Source: Mesostigma viride | Taxonomy: Eukaryota; Streptophyta; Mesostigmatophyceae; Mesostigmatales; Mesostigmataceae | Length of the DNA stretch: 64,000 nucleotides | Direction: 5' to 3' | NCBI GenBank assembly: GCA_009746045.1 | Contig: RPFO01000050.1 | Span: 568,349 to 632,348, forward strand | Position numbers and translations under genes: made by a program | Part shown: positions 34,299 to 43,362 of the stretch, one piece after another | Layout: every line of letters starts with the position of its first letter | Numbering within the stretch: position 1 is the stretch's first letter | The notes under the pieces: model-generated | What the model was told of the DNA's origin: nothing | What the model saw: the letters and a program-made list of their open reading frames with translations, nothing else | The model's database searches: none

Positions 34299-34619
34299 GT
34301 ACCATAAATATGATGTTTGGACATTCATACCACCACTTGTTGGGGGTACTACCCCCAACCATGTACCGGTGGCGAGCTAAAAATAGAAAAAAGACGCTCT
34401 CTATGAGATATTTGCCCAATTAAGACAAACCACTTATCCAAATGACCTGCCCATACAATTTGTAAAGTTCCCCCACTTCTAAAAAATCTGGGCTATTCAC
34501 ATGGCCAAAATAATCACATTTGTTTGAGTTATTAATTTCCCCGCAAAATGGGTACTTTTTTTAGCCCCCCAAAAAAATCAAATCATTAACACATCGAATT
34601 GGGTCATCCATACATTTGA
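34299..34619. other. AT-rich spacer, no gene seen
   Basis: Sequence between the right TSD of D and the leader of E. One small hairpin, TTGGGGGTACTACCCCCAA, lies at about 34338-34357. Nothing else is recognised. Confidence 0.5.
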
Positions 34620-36237
34620 ACCACGAGCCACGAGCCACGAGGTAGCCATGGCTGACGGCGGAGCTCATGACTTTCACATTTGAGCCCAAAATTCAGCTGT
34701 GAATATCACTATCGCTTCGTCTTTCTACTAAGACGCACATGCTGATATAATTTTCCGAATCTATTACGCAATATATGACGAGCAAACGCCCCTCAAGACG
34801 CAACGCAGTTTAGCGGATGCGCTCGGCCATGAAAATACGTCTGCAGCTCAGGCTGCAGCTTCGCCCTCAGGTCCGGAAGGCAGCGGTACGTGACACTAGT
34901 CGTGCACTGGTGGTCGCCCCGCACCCTCCCGGGCTCAATGCCTCGCCATCGGCATCGCCAGACCCTAAACGCAGCCGCTCATCCTTTCCACGCGAACCGC
35001 ATTTCAAGCTCCACTCCTTCCATGCCGACGATATCACGACTGGTACAACAACATCTCCCCGGTCACTGCTCTGCATTGCATTTTCTACGGGGACTACGCC
35101 TCGCTTCTTGAGCTGTGCCTCCACCTTCACAGCATCCGCCACCTCCTGGAATTTGACGGCACTGATTTTAAACAGAGCTGCGAACTGCTGCTGACGGGCA
35201 TGTACCCCCGGCCCGAGCTTCAGCACATGCTTCTTTGTTCCCTGCTGACGAAGTCTGACGGCGAGATCTGGGCCCCCACCATCTCCGCATCCACATACCG
35301 CTCCATCCTCACGGAAGCCTTTCAGCAGCACGTGACCCCCCTTGCCGCCGACGTGGCGGCAATGGGCGGCACGCTGGCTGCTGAGCTCCCTCACATTTCC
35401 ACCATGCACCGTCACCTCCACCTCCACCCTCCTCGCCTCCACCTCCACTGCCACCTCCACCGCCACCGCCGACATCAAAGCCCAGCTCCTCGCCATCAAC
35501 CAGCGTCTCCAGGACACCGCCACTGATCGCAATCGAATGCCTGCAGAACACCGCCGGCATCACCGCCCAGTCGGTGAAGGATATCGCTGCCCAGCCGGCT
35601 TCTGCTGGCCCAAGCGGCGACGCCCGCCTCCCACCCAGACCTGGGCGGACCTGCTCAAGCCGACCACGCCACCTCCACCACCTCCACCATCGCGGCACAG
35701 CTTAAGCAACAAGCCCTCGACCTCCGCGAGGAGGCCGACCGCACCCAGCGCAGCCACAACGTCGATCATAGTCAAGAACTTCGACCAGCCGGCAGGTGAG
35801 GACTCGACAACTCTTCTTACGGCATTTAAGTGCGACATTTTTGCCCCCATGCACATAACTGGTGAGCCGCACATGTCGGCTGCCCGCCTCCCCCGTGCGC
35901 GGGGTAAGGCTGGCCCGGCACCCGTGCTCCTCACTTAAGTACATGGCGGACAAGCTGTTGTTTCTTAAAAACCGCAAGAAGCTCTCGGGGACTCACTTCA
36001 CGCTGGACGACGACCTGACCCTGGCCCAGCAACAACGGCGACGCGAGTTATGGCCTACCTACCTCCAGATACGGCAAAGCGCAGGGGGGAAACCGGTATA
36101 CTGGAGGGGGGACGTCATCCACGTCGACCACAAGCCCTGGCAGGCACCCCCTGCCACCCCAGCAAACCCAGTCTAGGAAATATAGCAGTATAGTGTAGAT
36201 TAGTAAGGCTTAGCCTACCACGCGGCCCCAGCGCATT
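34620..36237 (+). mobile_element. ORF1-only LINE relative, copy E, decayed
   Basis: It starts with CCACGAG repeats and the shared leader. Its 3' UTR stops abruptly at about 36237, where a minus-strand LINE begins. The expected rest of the tail is not found beyond that LINE, so a deletion or a complex insertion is likely. D and E lie head to head. Confidence 0.7.
34775..36175 (+). pseudogene. ORF1 of copy E, many lesions
   Basis: ATG at 34775 gives MTSKRPSRRNAV and then a stop. The homologous frames can be followed piecewise through 35200-35400 (ILTEAFQQHVTPLAADVAAMGG) and 35862-36175 (LDDDLTLAQQQRRRELWP). It is closest to copy A, with at least four shifts. Confidence 0.75.
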
Positions 36238-37031
36238 TAAAAAATTAAATTAAATTATAACATGCCTCTGTGGGGAGATCATGTAGCACATATTCCATGA
36301 TGGATGGGGTGGAGGAAGCCGCGTGATCGAACTATCCTAACTCTAAGCTATCTAGTCTAGAAAATCCTAATTACACTACTGTACTCATCAAAACGCCTCC
36401 TCCGCTTGGGGGGAGGGGGCTTGCCCACAGGGTCGGGCGTGTGCATGAGCCTTGACAATCTTCTTCCACCGCGTCTTGTCCTCCATGGCAGTCCAAAGAC
36501 GGGAGAGAGAGTGGATGCGGTGCTCAAACTGGGCTGGGACCACTAGGTCGTCCAGCAACATCTGGACGTAGTTCGTGACTGACAGGTTTTTCCTACCCTT
36601 TTGGGAATGCCCTCGGGGCCAGGCCAGGTCAGAATGTGTCGCCCTGGCTGGCCAAGCCGCTGGGGGCCGGCCAGACCAAGGGCGGTGTCGACCTGGCTGG
36701 TGCGGGCACTCAAGGTGTCCTACAAATGCTATCCTACGCTGCCTAATCTCGTCCGAAATACGAGGCATGGCAGCCATGATACAAAGACTCTGATGACGGA
36801 CGCTCGGAAAACCCTACGTTAAGGACCTGTCGGAGCATCCTGTAAACCGTGCCGTCTAGCCTAGCTGCCAGTTTGGGTGGGATTGTCCACGCCTCGGCGC
36901 CATACGTGAGCACCGTGAGGACGAGGACCTTGAAGAGCATGCGCTTGCGGTGCTCGCCCAGGCCCTTCGAGCGCAAGTAGGGTTTGAGCGAACGGAGCTT
37001 GGCCCAGGCAAGGCCGATGCGGGTGTCCATG
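36238..37031 (-). pseudogene. 5'-truncated LINE copy (ORF2 C-terminus)
   Basis: Read on the minus strand, it matches the end of ORF2 from DTRIGLAWAKLRSL (37031) through ISDEIRQRRIAFVGHL to the 3' UTR and an (ATTTA)n tail at 36238. Two frames are needed (37030-36743 and 36777-36388), so it is a dead copy. Homology stops at about 37031, a normal 5' truncation. Confidence 0.85.
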
Positions 37032-37577
37032 AGAGGTACCTTGAAATTAAATAAGAGGCGTGCATCTATGAATATATAGTTTTAAAGGCGAGTTTCTGTT
37101 GGCGTTAAGTCGTAGTATTGTACGATTGATAGATTGGTAGTGCATTGGTGGTACTGCACGACGGTATTGGACGGAGTTCCCGGAATCCCGGTCTGGCAAG
37201 CGGATTTTGCATCTCACGGGTACATCTCACGGGTACACGACGCGTGTACAGCAAAATGGCTCGCAGAAAAGCTAGGAACCTAGGCGACTATTTGGCGCCG
37301 CGTCGGTCGTGACGTTGTTTACTCCGTTGGATCTGCATCTACGGCGTTCGTGGGTTGTTTCGAAACCCGGTCGATGAGATTTAAAGGAGAAGTCGGGTAT
37401 ATAAGTGATCCTTTTTTGACAACTTTGTGAAAATGTAAAAGTCGAGATGAATTAAACCGCTTGACATGTTGTCGTCCACTACTACAAGTTAATGCCAATC
37501 GAAACTCGCGTCCGAAAATATATCTGGACAGGGGCATGTCTCGTACTTAATTTCGAGGTACCTCTTAATTAATCTCA
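37032..37577. other. No recognised gene
   Basis: Unique-looking sequence between two retroelement fragments. No supported exon. Confidence 0.4.
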
Positions 37578-37834
37578 ATGATATGCTCACATGGGTCTTA
37601 TTGCACCCACAGTTTGCCGGATCGTTAGCCTGTCCTTTTTAGCTAGCCGCGCCCGATTGCAGCTGTGGCATGCCTTTGGCATGAAGGAGACTGGGGGTCT
37701 CTGCCCTTTCTCCTGTAGTGCACACACAGGGATTAAAAGCACTTCGGTGCTCCGTGACTCCTCAACGGGAGCACGAGTTTAATTAATTAATTAATTAATT
37801 AATTAATTAATTAATTAATTAATTAATTAATTAA
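37578..37834 (+). mobile_element. 5'-truncated tail of the family inserted at 56548-57902
   Basis: Near-identical to 57662-57902 (ATGATATGCTCACATGGG ... GGGAGCACGAGTT, then TTAA repeats). The tail here has about 14 TTAA units. TTAATTAATCTC on both sides may be the TSD but is ambiguous because of the tail. Confidence 0.78.
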
Positions 37835-38735
37835 TCTCGGGCCCCGCCTCGGGCTATAAGTTTGCAAAAAAAAAGTCTGTAAGTCCGGGCACACAACACC
37901 TTGAAATGGCCTTTTTTTTACATAAATTATTGCCCGTGGCAAGTTTATTGTCAGATTGACCTAGGATTGGATCCCACCACTCCCCGGGATGTGTCTGGCT
38001 AGTGGTGGAGTAGTTGAGTCAAAATGTTAAGTTTACATGGTACTCCCTGCTTAAGTTAACTCCAGATCCAAGGCCAAAACTGGCCACCTAAACCACTTGC
38101 ACTTGCATAGAAACAATAGTTGACATCAGATTATGCTGTAACTTTGCAGTGGTGATGAATAATAGTTGTTCTGACCTTGTACAAAGTTCTACACCATTTG
38201 GAGCCCTAGTTGGTGACAAATGCTAGCAAACTTTTGCTAGCATTTGTCATTAATGGCCATTTTAAATCAATATTTAACCCAAATAATGTCAGAATGACTA
38301 GTACAAACAGTGTGCAAAAACTTGGTGCATGTGAATGCCTGAGTGGTGACCATTGCTAGCAGAATCCATCATGTAAGGTAGGCATTGCCAGTATGGGCAC
38401 CACAAAGCTGTGATGTGCAGTGCATGTCCATATGTATACCCCATGACACCATGCCTCTAAACTACTTGGCACATTGCAAAATGGGAAGGAAAGGTGAACA
38501 ATACATGCCACATCACTAACACAGCCATTTGAATGCTACCAACACGCACCATGCATGATATACACTGGTTGTCTCTTTGATGATATACACTACGTGTAAT
38601 ACATGTCGAGAATATGCCGAGCGAGCATATCAAGGTGCAGTGACCCCAACGCTGGCACATGTCACCTGGCATCCACGTATGCTCACATGATATGGCATTG
38701 GCATATCCCATGTCTCCATCTCTTGCACTTTGTGC
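37835..38735. other. No recognised gene
   Basis: AT-richer sequence. A small inverted repe­at around TTTGCTAGCATTTGTC lies near 38220-38250. Nothing codable was found. Confidence 0.4.
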
Positions 38736-38920
38736 GCACCAAGCCACCCATGCAGTCGCCCACCCATGCAGCCAACTGGCCACCCACCCACACAACTGCT
38801 CACACACTCGCGCGCCCGTGCACCCAGACAGCCACCTGTCCTCCCACCCAGTGACCCACCCACCAAGCCAGCCGCGCACGTGCTTACCCAACTTATATAA
38901 CCATGCGTGCACCTAGGCAC

Positions 38921-39126
38921 AGTTACGTTAAATAGTGCCGGAACCTTTTGCCGCCTGAGGCAAATCGGTCCGTAACACTATTTTGCCCGGAATAACCACT
39001 TCCGAGCACCCAAGTTAATTCGGCCGAATTAACTTGGGTGCTCGGAAGTGGTTATTCCGGGCAAAATAGTGTTACGGACCGATTTGCCTCAGGCGGCAAA
39101 AGGTTCCGGCACTATTTAACGTAACT
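38921..39126. repeat. 206-bp perfect palindrome P1
   Basis: The two 103-bp arms are exact reverse complements as far as I can check, meeting at CGGCCG (39021-39026) without a loop. The ends are AGTTACGTTAAATAG. Confidence 0.93.
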
Positions 39127-39258
39127 AAAACCTGGCCTCGTGGAGGGGGGACGAAGAGCCCGAGACATCCGCCTAGGCCGCTGAGCACGCACCACTAAAT
39201 GCGCCGGAGCTGCCTCAGTGAGGATTCGAACCCCTGACCTCCAAGGTGCACAGGTTTT
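39127..39258. repeat. Spacer S1 with tRNA-like B-box
   Basis: 132 bp bounded by AAAACCTGG and CAGGTTTT. The minus strand contains GGTTCGAATCC in a T-arm-like context. It is the inverted counterpart of S2 (39465-39588), with about 85 percent similarity by eye. No full tRNA cloverleaf can be drawn. Confidence 0.75.
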
Positions 39259-39464
39259 AGTTACGTTAAATAGTGCCGGAACCTTTTGCCGCCTGAGGCA
39301 AATCGGTCCGTAACACTATTTTGCCCGGAATAACCACTTCCGAGCACCCAAGTTAATTCGGCCGAATTAACTTGGGTGCTCGGAAGTGGTTATTCCGGGC
39401 AAAATAGTGTTACGGACCGATTTGCCTCAGGCGGCAAAAGGTTCCGGCACTATTTAACCTAACT
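39259..39464. repeat. 206-bp near-perfect palindrome P2
   Basis: Same sequence as P1 with a single arm difference near the end (CGTTAAA against AGGTTAAA on the other arm). Its centre, 39361.5, is also the axis of the whole 0.87-kb array. Confidence 0.93.
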
Positions 39465-39588
39465 AAAACCCGTGCACCTTGGAGGTCAGGGGTTCGAATC
39501 CGGACAGCTCCGGCGCATTTAGTGGTGCGTGCTCAGTGGCCTAGGCGGATGTCTCATATTCAACCCACCCTCCACGAGGCCAGGTTTT
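39465..39588. repeat. Spacer S2, inverted relative to S1
   Basis: Plus strand carries GGTTCGAATCC (about 39493-39503) followed by AGCTCCGGCGCA. It differs from S1 by small indels near both the T-arm-like part and the CTCATATTC stretch. Confidence 0.75.
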
Positions 39589-39794
39589 AGTTAGGTTAAA
39601 TAGTGCCGGAACCTTTTGCCGCCTGAGGCAAATCGGTCCGTAACACTATTTTGCCCGGAATAACCACTTCCGAGCACCCAAGTTAATTCGGCCGAATTAA
39701 CTTGGGTGCTCGGAAGTGGTTATTCCGGGCAAAATAGTGTTACGGACCGATTTGCCTCAGGCGGCAAAAGGTTCCGGCACTTTTTAACCTAACT
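39589..39794. repeat. 206-bp near-perfect palindrome P3
   Basis: Same unit as P1 and P2, with one change near its right end (CACTTTTTAACC instead of CACTATTTAACC). Confidence 0.93.
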
Positions 39795-41167
39795 GGCACC
39801 CAACCACCTACCAACCCACTTGGACATCCACCCACCCACCAAGGCACCTGCGCAACCCACACACCAACTAGGTGAAAAGGAGGCAATTTCCCCCATCCAA
39901 TGAGCCAACCACCCAACCACCCAACCACCTAAACACCCAGCCAGCTGGCCCCATATGCACCCGTCCGGCCACCCACAGTTGACCCACCCACGCACCTACC
40001 CACTCAACCACTCACTGCCCCCACACCCTTATACCCAGTGACACACCCACTGACCCACCCACACATGCATTTTCTCAGCCAACAGGTGCCCGACACCTAC
40101 CTCACCCCAAACCTGCACAGCCCTTCACCCGCGATAGGTGAGTCGGTCCCAACCATAAACCCATCCACGCATCCATATCTGTGCGCCCACCCGTCCATCT
40201 ACCCGTCCCTTCGCCCACCCACCCACATCTAGTCATCTACACATCCACCAGCCACCAACCACCAATGGCCCACCCACCAACCCACCCACCCACACACATC
40301 CCTAACCAACCAACCACCAACCCACCACCCTCAAAACCGTGCAGTTGTTTCACTCTTGCATCCAACAAAACACCCACTTCAAAGTCCCCAAAGCCTATCA
40401 TCACCCAGCCACCTGTCCATCTGCCAATAACCGACCGCCCTTGCACTCATCCACCATGACCAGCCAGCCAGCCACCCACCCTCTCCAACTGCCTGTGCTC
40501 CCACCTACGCAGCCAGCCATTTACCAAGGCATCCACCTATAAGCCAGCCACCTGCCATTGAACCCACCCACGCCTAGGCATCCCTTGAAGCATCTATAGC
40601 CCAAGCCTCCCACCCAAGGCTCTCTGGGCAATCAAACAACCAAACAACCAAACAACCAATCACCCAGCTACACAACCACCTAACCACCTAACCACTCAAC
40701 AACACAATCACCGAACCAACTAACTACCCAACACCCACACCAGCCAGGCATGTGCCCGCCTCGCATGCCCTCACCATTGCAACACCCCATACACGCCCCG
40801 CTCACCTAGCCAGCCACACACCCAGCCAGTCTCCTTCTCAACTCACGCATGAAGGCAACATCAGCCATGCATGGCCTCACCTTGCACCACTTGCATTGCC
40901 TGGGTAATTTGCATGAGACAGCTTCCATCTCATTGTCAGCAACTGAAAAGGCTCTTTCTTCACAGTAATGAATAAGCAACAACGTTGGAAACGCTCTCCC
41001 ACTCCTTTTAAAACAGTCTTTAAATCAGAAAGACAAAGGCAAATATCTGGACAAGGTGGCAATAACCACTGCACCATGCTCTTGAGAAAGTATTAACAAT
41101 CCAGCTTTCTACCCTTTCAGAAGCTGCCTTGCGTTAGCAACGATTCTGGGCCCTCTGGCTCGCTCAC

Positions 41168-41254
41168 CTTGCTTAATCTGCGCTTCTTTATGGCAGCCGG
41201 GATATGCGAAGCTTGAGCCGAGCGTGTCGTGGCGAGGTCGTCTGCCCGACTCAT
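41168..41254 (-). CDS. Probable first exon of a minus-strand host gene
   Basis: ATG at 41254 opens 29 codons (MSRADDLATTRSAQASHIP, then a KKRRLSK basic cluster) ending in phase 0 at a GTGAGC donor (41167). A candidate next exon at about 40890-40960 would read MEAVSCKLPRQCKWCK before a GTGAGG donor and would keep phase 0, with four Cys in a zinc-finger-like arrangement, but its acceptor is weak. The rest would lie in or beyond the CCACCCA-rich tract. No family is recognised. Confidence 0.38.
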
Positions 41255-42090
41255 CACATCTCGCAACCGCACTGCCGACTAATAAAAACGATGCCCCCCT
41301 TTGCCTTTTGTATCTGGCGTCAAAAGAACAATGAACTCGCTTGGACAACACTGTCGCAAACAGCTTCCTACAGGCATTATAAGCAATTTTCGCAGCTTTT
41401 ACCGCACTTACTGCACATCCGGAAGACCATTAGCGGCCTTAGCGCGGAACCTTGGGCACGCCATATCCTCTGGTGGCTTACTGCCGCAGGCTGGCAGTAT
41501 AGGAAGGTCGGGCATAGCCTAAAGAGCTGATTATCTTACGACAAAGATATGCATTGCATGAAGCAAGAAACAGACGGATTTCGCACCCCCCTATTTATTC
41601 ACGTCAATGCCGGACAATTAAAAGCGAAACTCAAAAAACGAAAACACTAATGTTTTCGGGAATATTATAACGAACAAGCTGAGCTATCGTGCCGGGATTT
41701 TCGTATCCTCATGTGACCAAGACTTTGAGACACGTACCACCGAGAAATCCGGTTTTCGCGAAAAACTGGTCCGCTGTGAAAAAAACTTTTTGTCCCGTTC
41801 AATGCCCGCGTCGCAATCACAGCGTATATAAGTCCAAAATTATTCCATGGATTAACCGTGATGTAAGCTTCGTTTTGACACCTCGAGCGGCTGCAATGAC
41901 GCAAGTTTCAGAACGCTAGCTCATGCTCGACCGCCATGGTGTTTTCGTCGTTTTCGCCTCTCGCGTGGCGGGAAAAATCTAGATCTCGGACGAATTCCGG
42001 ACAATAATTTATGTAAAAATTTGGCGGGGCTCGCGGTGTTGTGCAAAGGTGAACAGGAGGAAAAAACTGAACTGCGAACAGGAGGAAAAG
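41255..42090. other. No certain gene; possible short plus ORF
   Basis: A plus-strand ORF from ATG 41331 to 41522 (MNSLGQHCRKQLP, Arg/Ser-rich, no acidic residues) resembles a mitochondrial presequence but stops after 63 codons with no clear donor. Nothing else is supported. Confidence 0.3.
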
Positions 42091-42300
42091 GCCATGGCTA
42101 CCTCGTGGCTCGTGGCATTAAACCCACGCGCATTAAACCAGCGTAGGTGCATCAAGAGCATCGCGGATGATCGCGGAGGCTCATCAGAGAGCAGAACACG
42201 ATTGCATAACGCCAGCAGAAGCTCCCGCACCGCCAGGTCAGGGGTCTTCAGCAGCTCAGCCGAAAGGTGGTCGGCACCGACCGCCGCGAGTAACTATACA
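42091..42300 (-). pseudogene. Chimeric LINE scrap: leader plus ORF2 fragment
   Basis: On the minus strand 42290-42160 encodes DHLSAELLKTPDLAVRELLLAFCNRVLLSDEPP, as in LINE ORF2 around 30000-30110. Nearby 42091-42115 matches the start of the ORF1-only leader (CCACGAGCCACGAGG). The two pieces come from distant parts of the family. Confidence 0.7.
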
Positions 42301-43362
42301 CTGGAGTAACTGTTGAGGCCTTCGCGGGGTGAAGTATCCGCGTAGAAAAGTACCTCATCGGATACTCCATGGCATGCCTTTGAACGGTGCATGTTCACGC
42401 ACTTACTTAACTGTTGAGGCACGCCACTGAGCAATGCATCCATGGAGCCCGAATAACGGAATACCGGTGGAAACCGTTACGTGCCTGGAGTTCATTCTAA
42501 ACATCCACAATCTCAAGTTTGTGGGATACACACCTTGGCGGTCTCGCATGCTACACCAACCCAGGAAAATTGAAGCTTTGAGCAAGAAGTTGTGCTTTTA
42601 CTTCTTGCTAAAAGCCTTGTTGTCATCACCAATCATATTGGTACACATCAGCGATCAATGGGACTGCCACGCAAGCACCCAATCGGCACTTGATGGCTAT
42701 CCCGATGATAGATGTCTCACGTAATAAGCTGAGCACTTCCTACTTTACAGAAGGTGCCCAGAGCAATGCAGAGGAACTGCTGCCCTGCCATACATACCTA
42801 CCATTCCTCCAATGGCCAACGTTAAACCATTCCCAGCTCTGGCAGCCTTGACATGAGACCCGTCACATCCTCTCAAATACATGGCATTCACCACCCAAAA
42901 CTAAACACAATCAGGGACAACATTGCTCCCTGGTCGCCCACGTTCACCTCCCAGGCTGCGACTAGGATACAACACTCTCCAAATGTCACCATGAAAACAC
43001 AGCGGAAAATTTTGAGGCGCAAGGAAGCCCCGGCTTCACTACTCAGGCTCCTGAAGCCCCGAGCCACCACCACACCTATTGGTATGAACTAGATGGCCAG
43101 CATATAAACCCAACCAGCATGTCAATCAAGTGCGCACAGATGGTGCCAACACAAGGCTATACATAGACCGCCGGGCTGCATGCAGAAGGACCACATGGGG
43201 AACAAAAATACCTCCTCCCCTACTCCACTCGGTGCCTCCCCACCGTGCCAAAAAACAGCCCCTTTGACAGAACCGTACAAAACTGTAGCAGCATGGTCAC
43301 TTTTTCCAAGTGGCCACACTGCCTGTCGAAGCTCCCCCCAAGGTAGGAGGGCCCCCTGTCAC
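42301..43362. other. Unresolved, probably the 3' part of the globin gene
   Basis: Exon 3 of the globin gene ends at 43363 in phase 2, so more exons should follow on the minus strand here. I could not choose an acceptor. No other gene is supported. Confidence 0.35.

Larger units (their letters stand above)
38736..40720. repeat. Degenerate CCACCCA/CCAACCA-rich tract
   Basis: Loose repeats of CCACCCA, CCAACC and similar fill 38736-38915 and about 39800-40720. It is interrupted by the palindrome array. It may be intronic to the minus-strand gene that starts at 41254, as similar tracts are in the first host gene. ORFs here are low-complexity artefacts. Confidence 0.75.

Noticed and set aside
39465-39588. 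A tRNA gene around GGTTCGAATCC
   Set aside because: Only a T-arm-like segment is present. No acceptor stem, D-arm or anticodon arm can be drawn.
38921-39794. CRISPR-like array (three regular repeats with spacers)
   Set aside because: The repeats are 206-bp palindromes, the spacers are inverted copies of each other, and the locus is eukaryotic.
41331-41522. 63-codon ORF like a mitochondrial presequence
   Set aside because: It ends at a stop with no good donor. Composition alone is not enough to call a gene.
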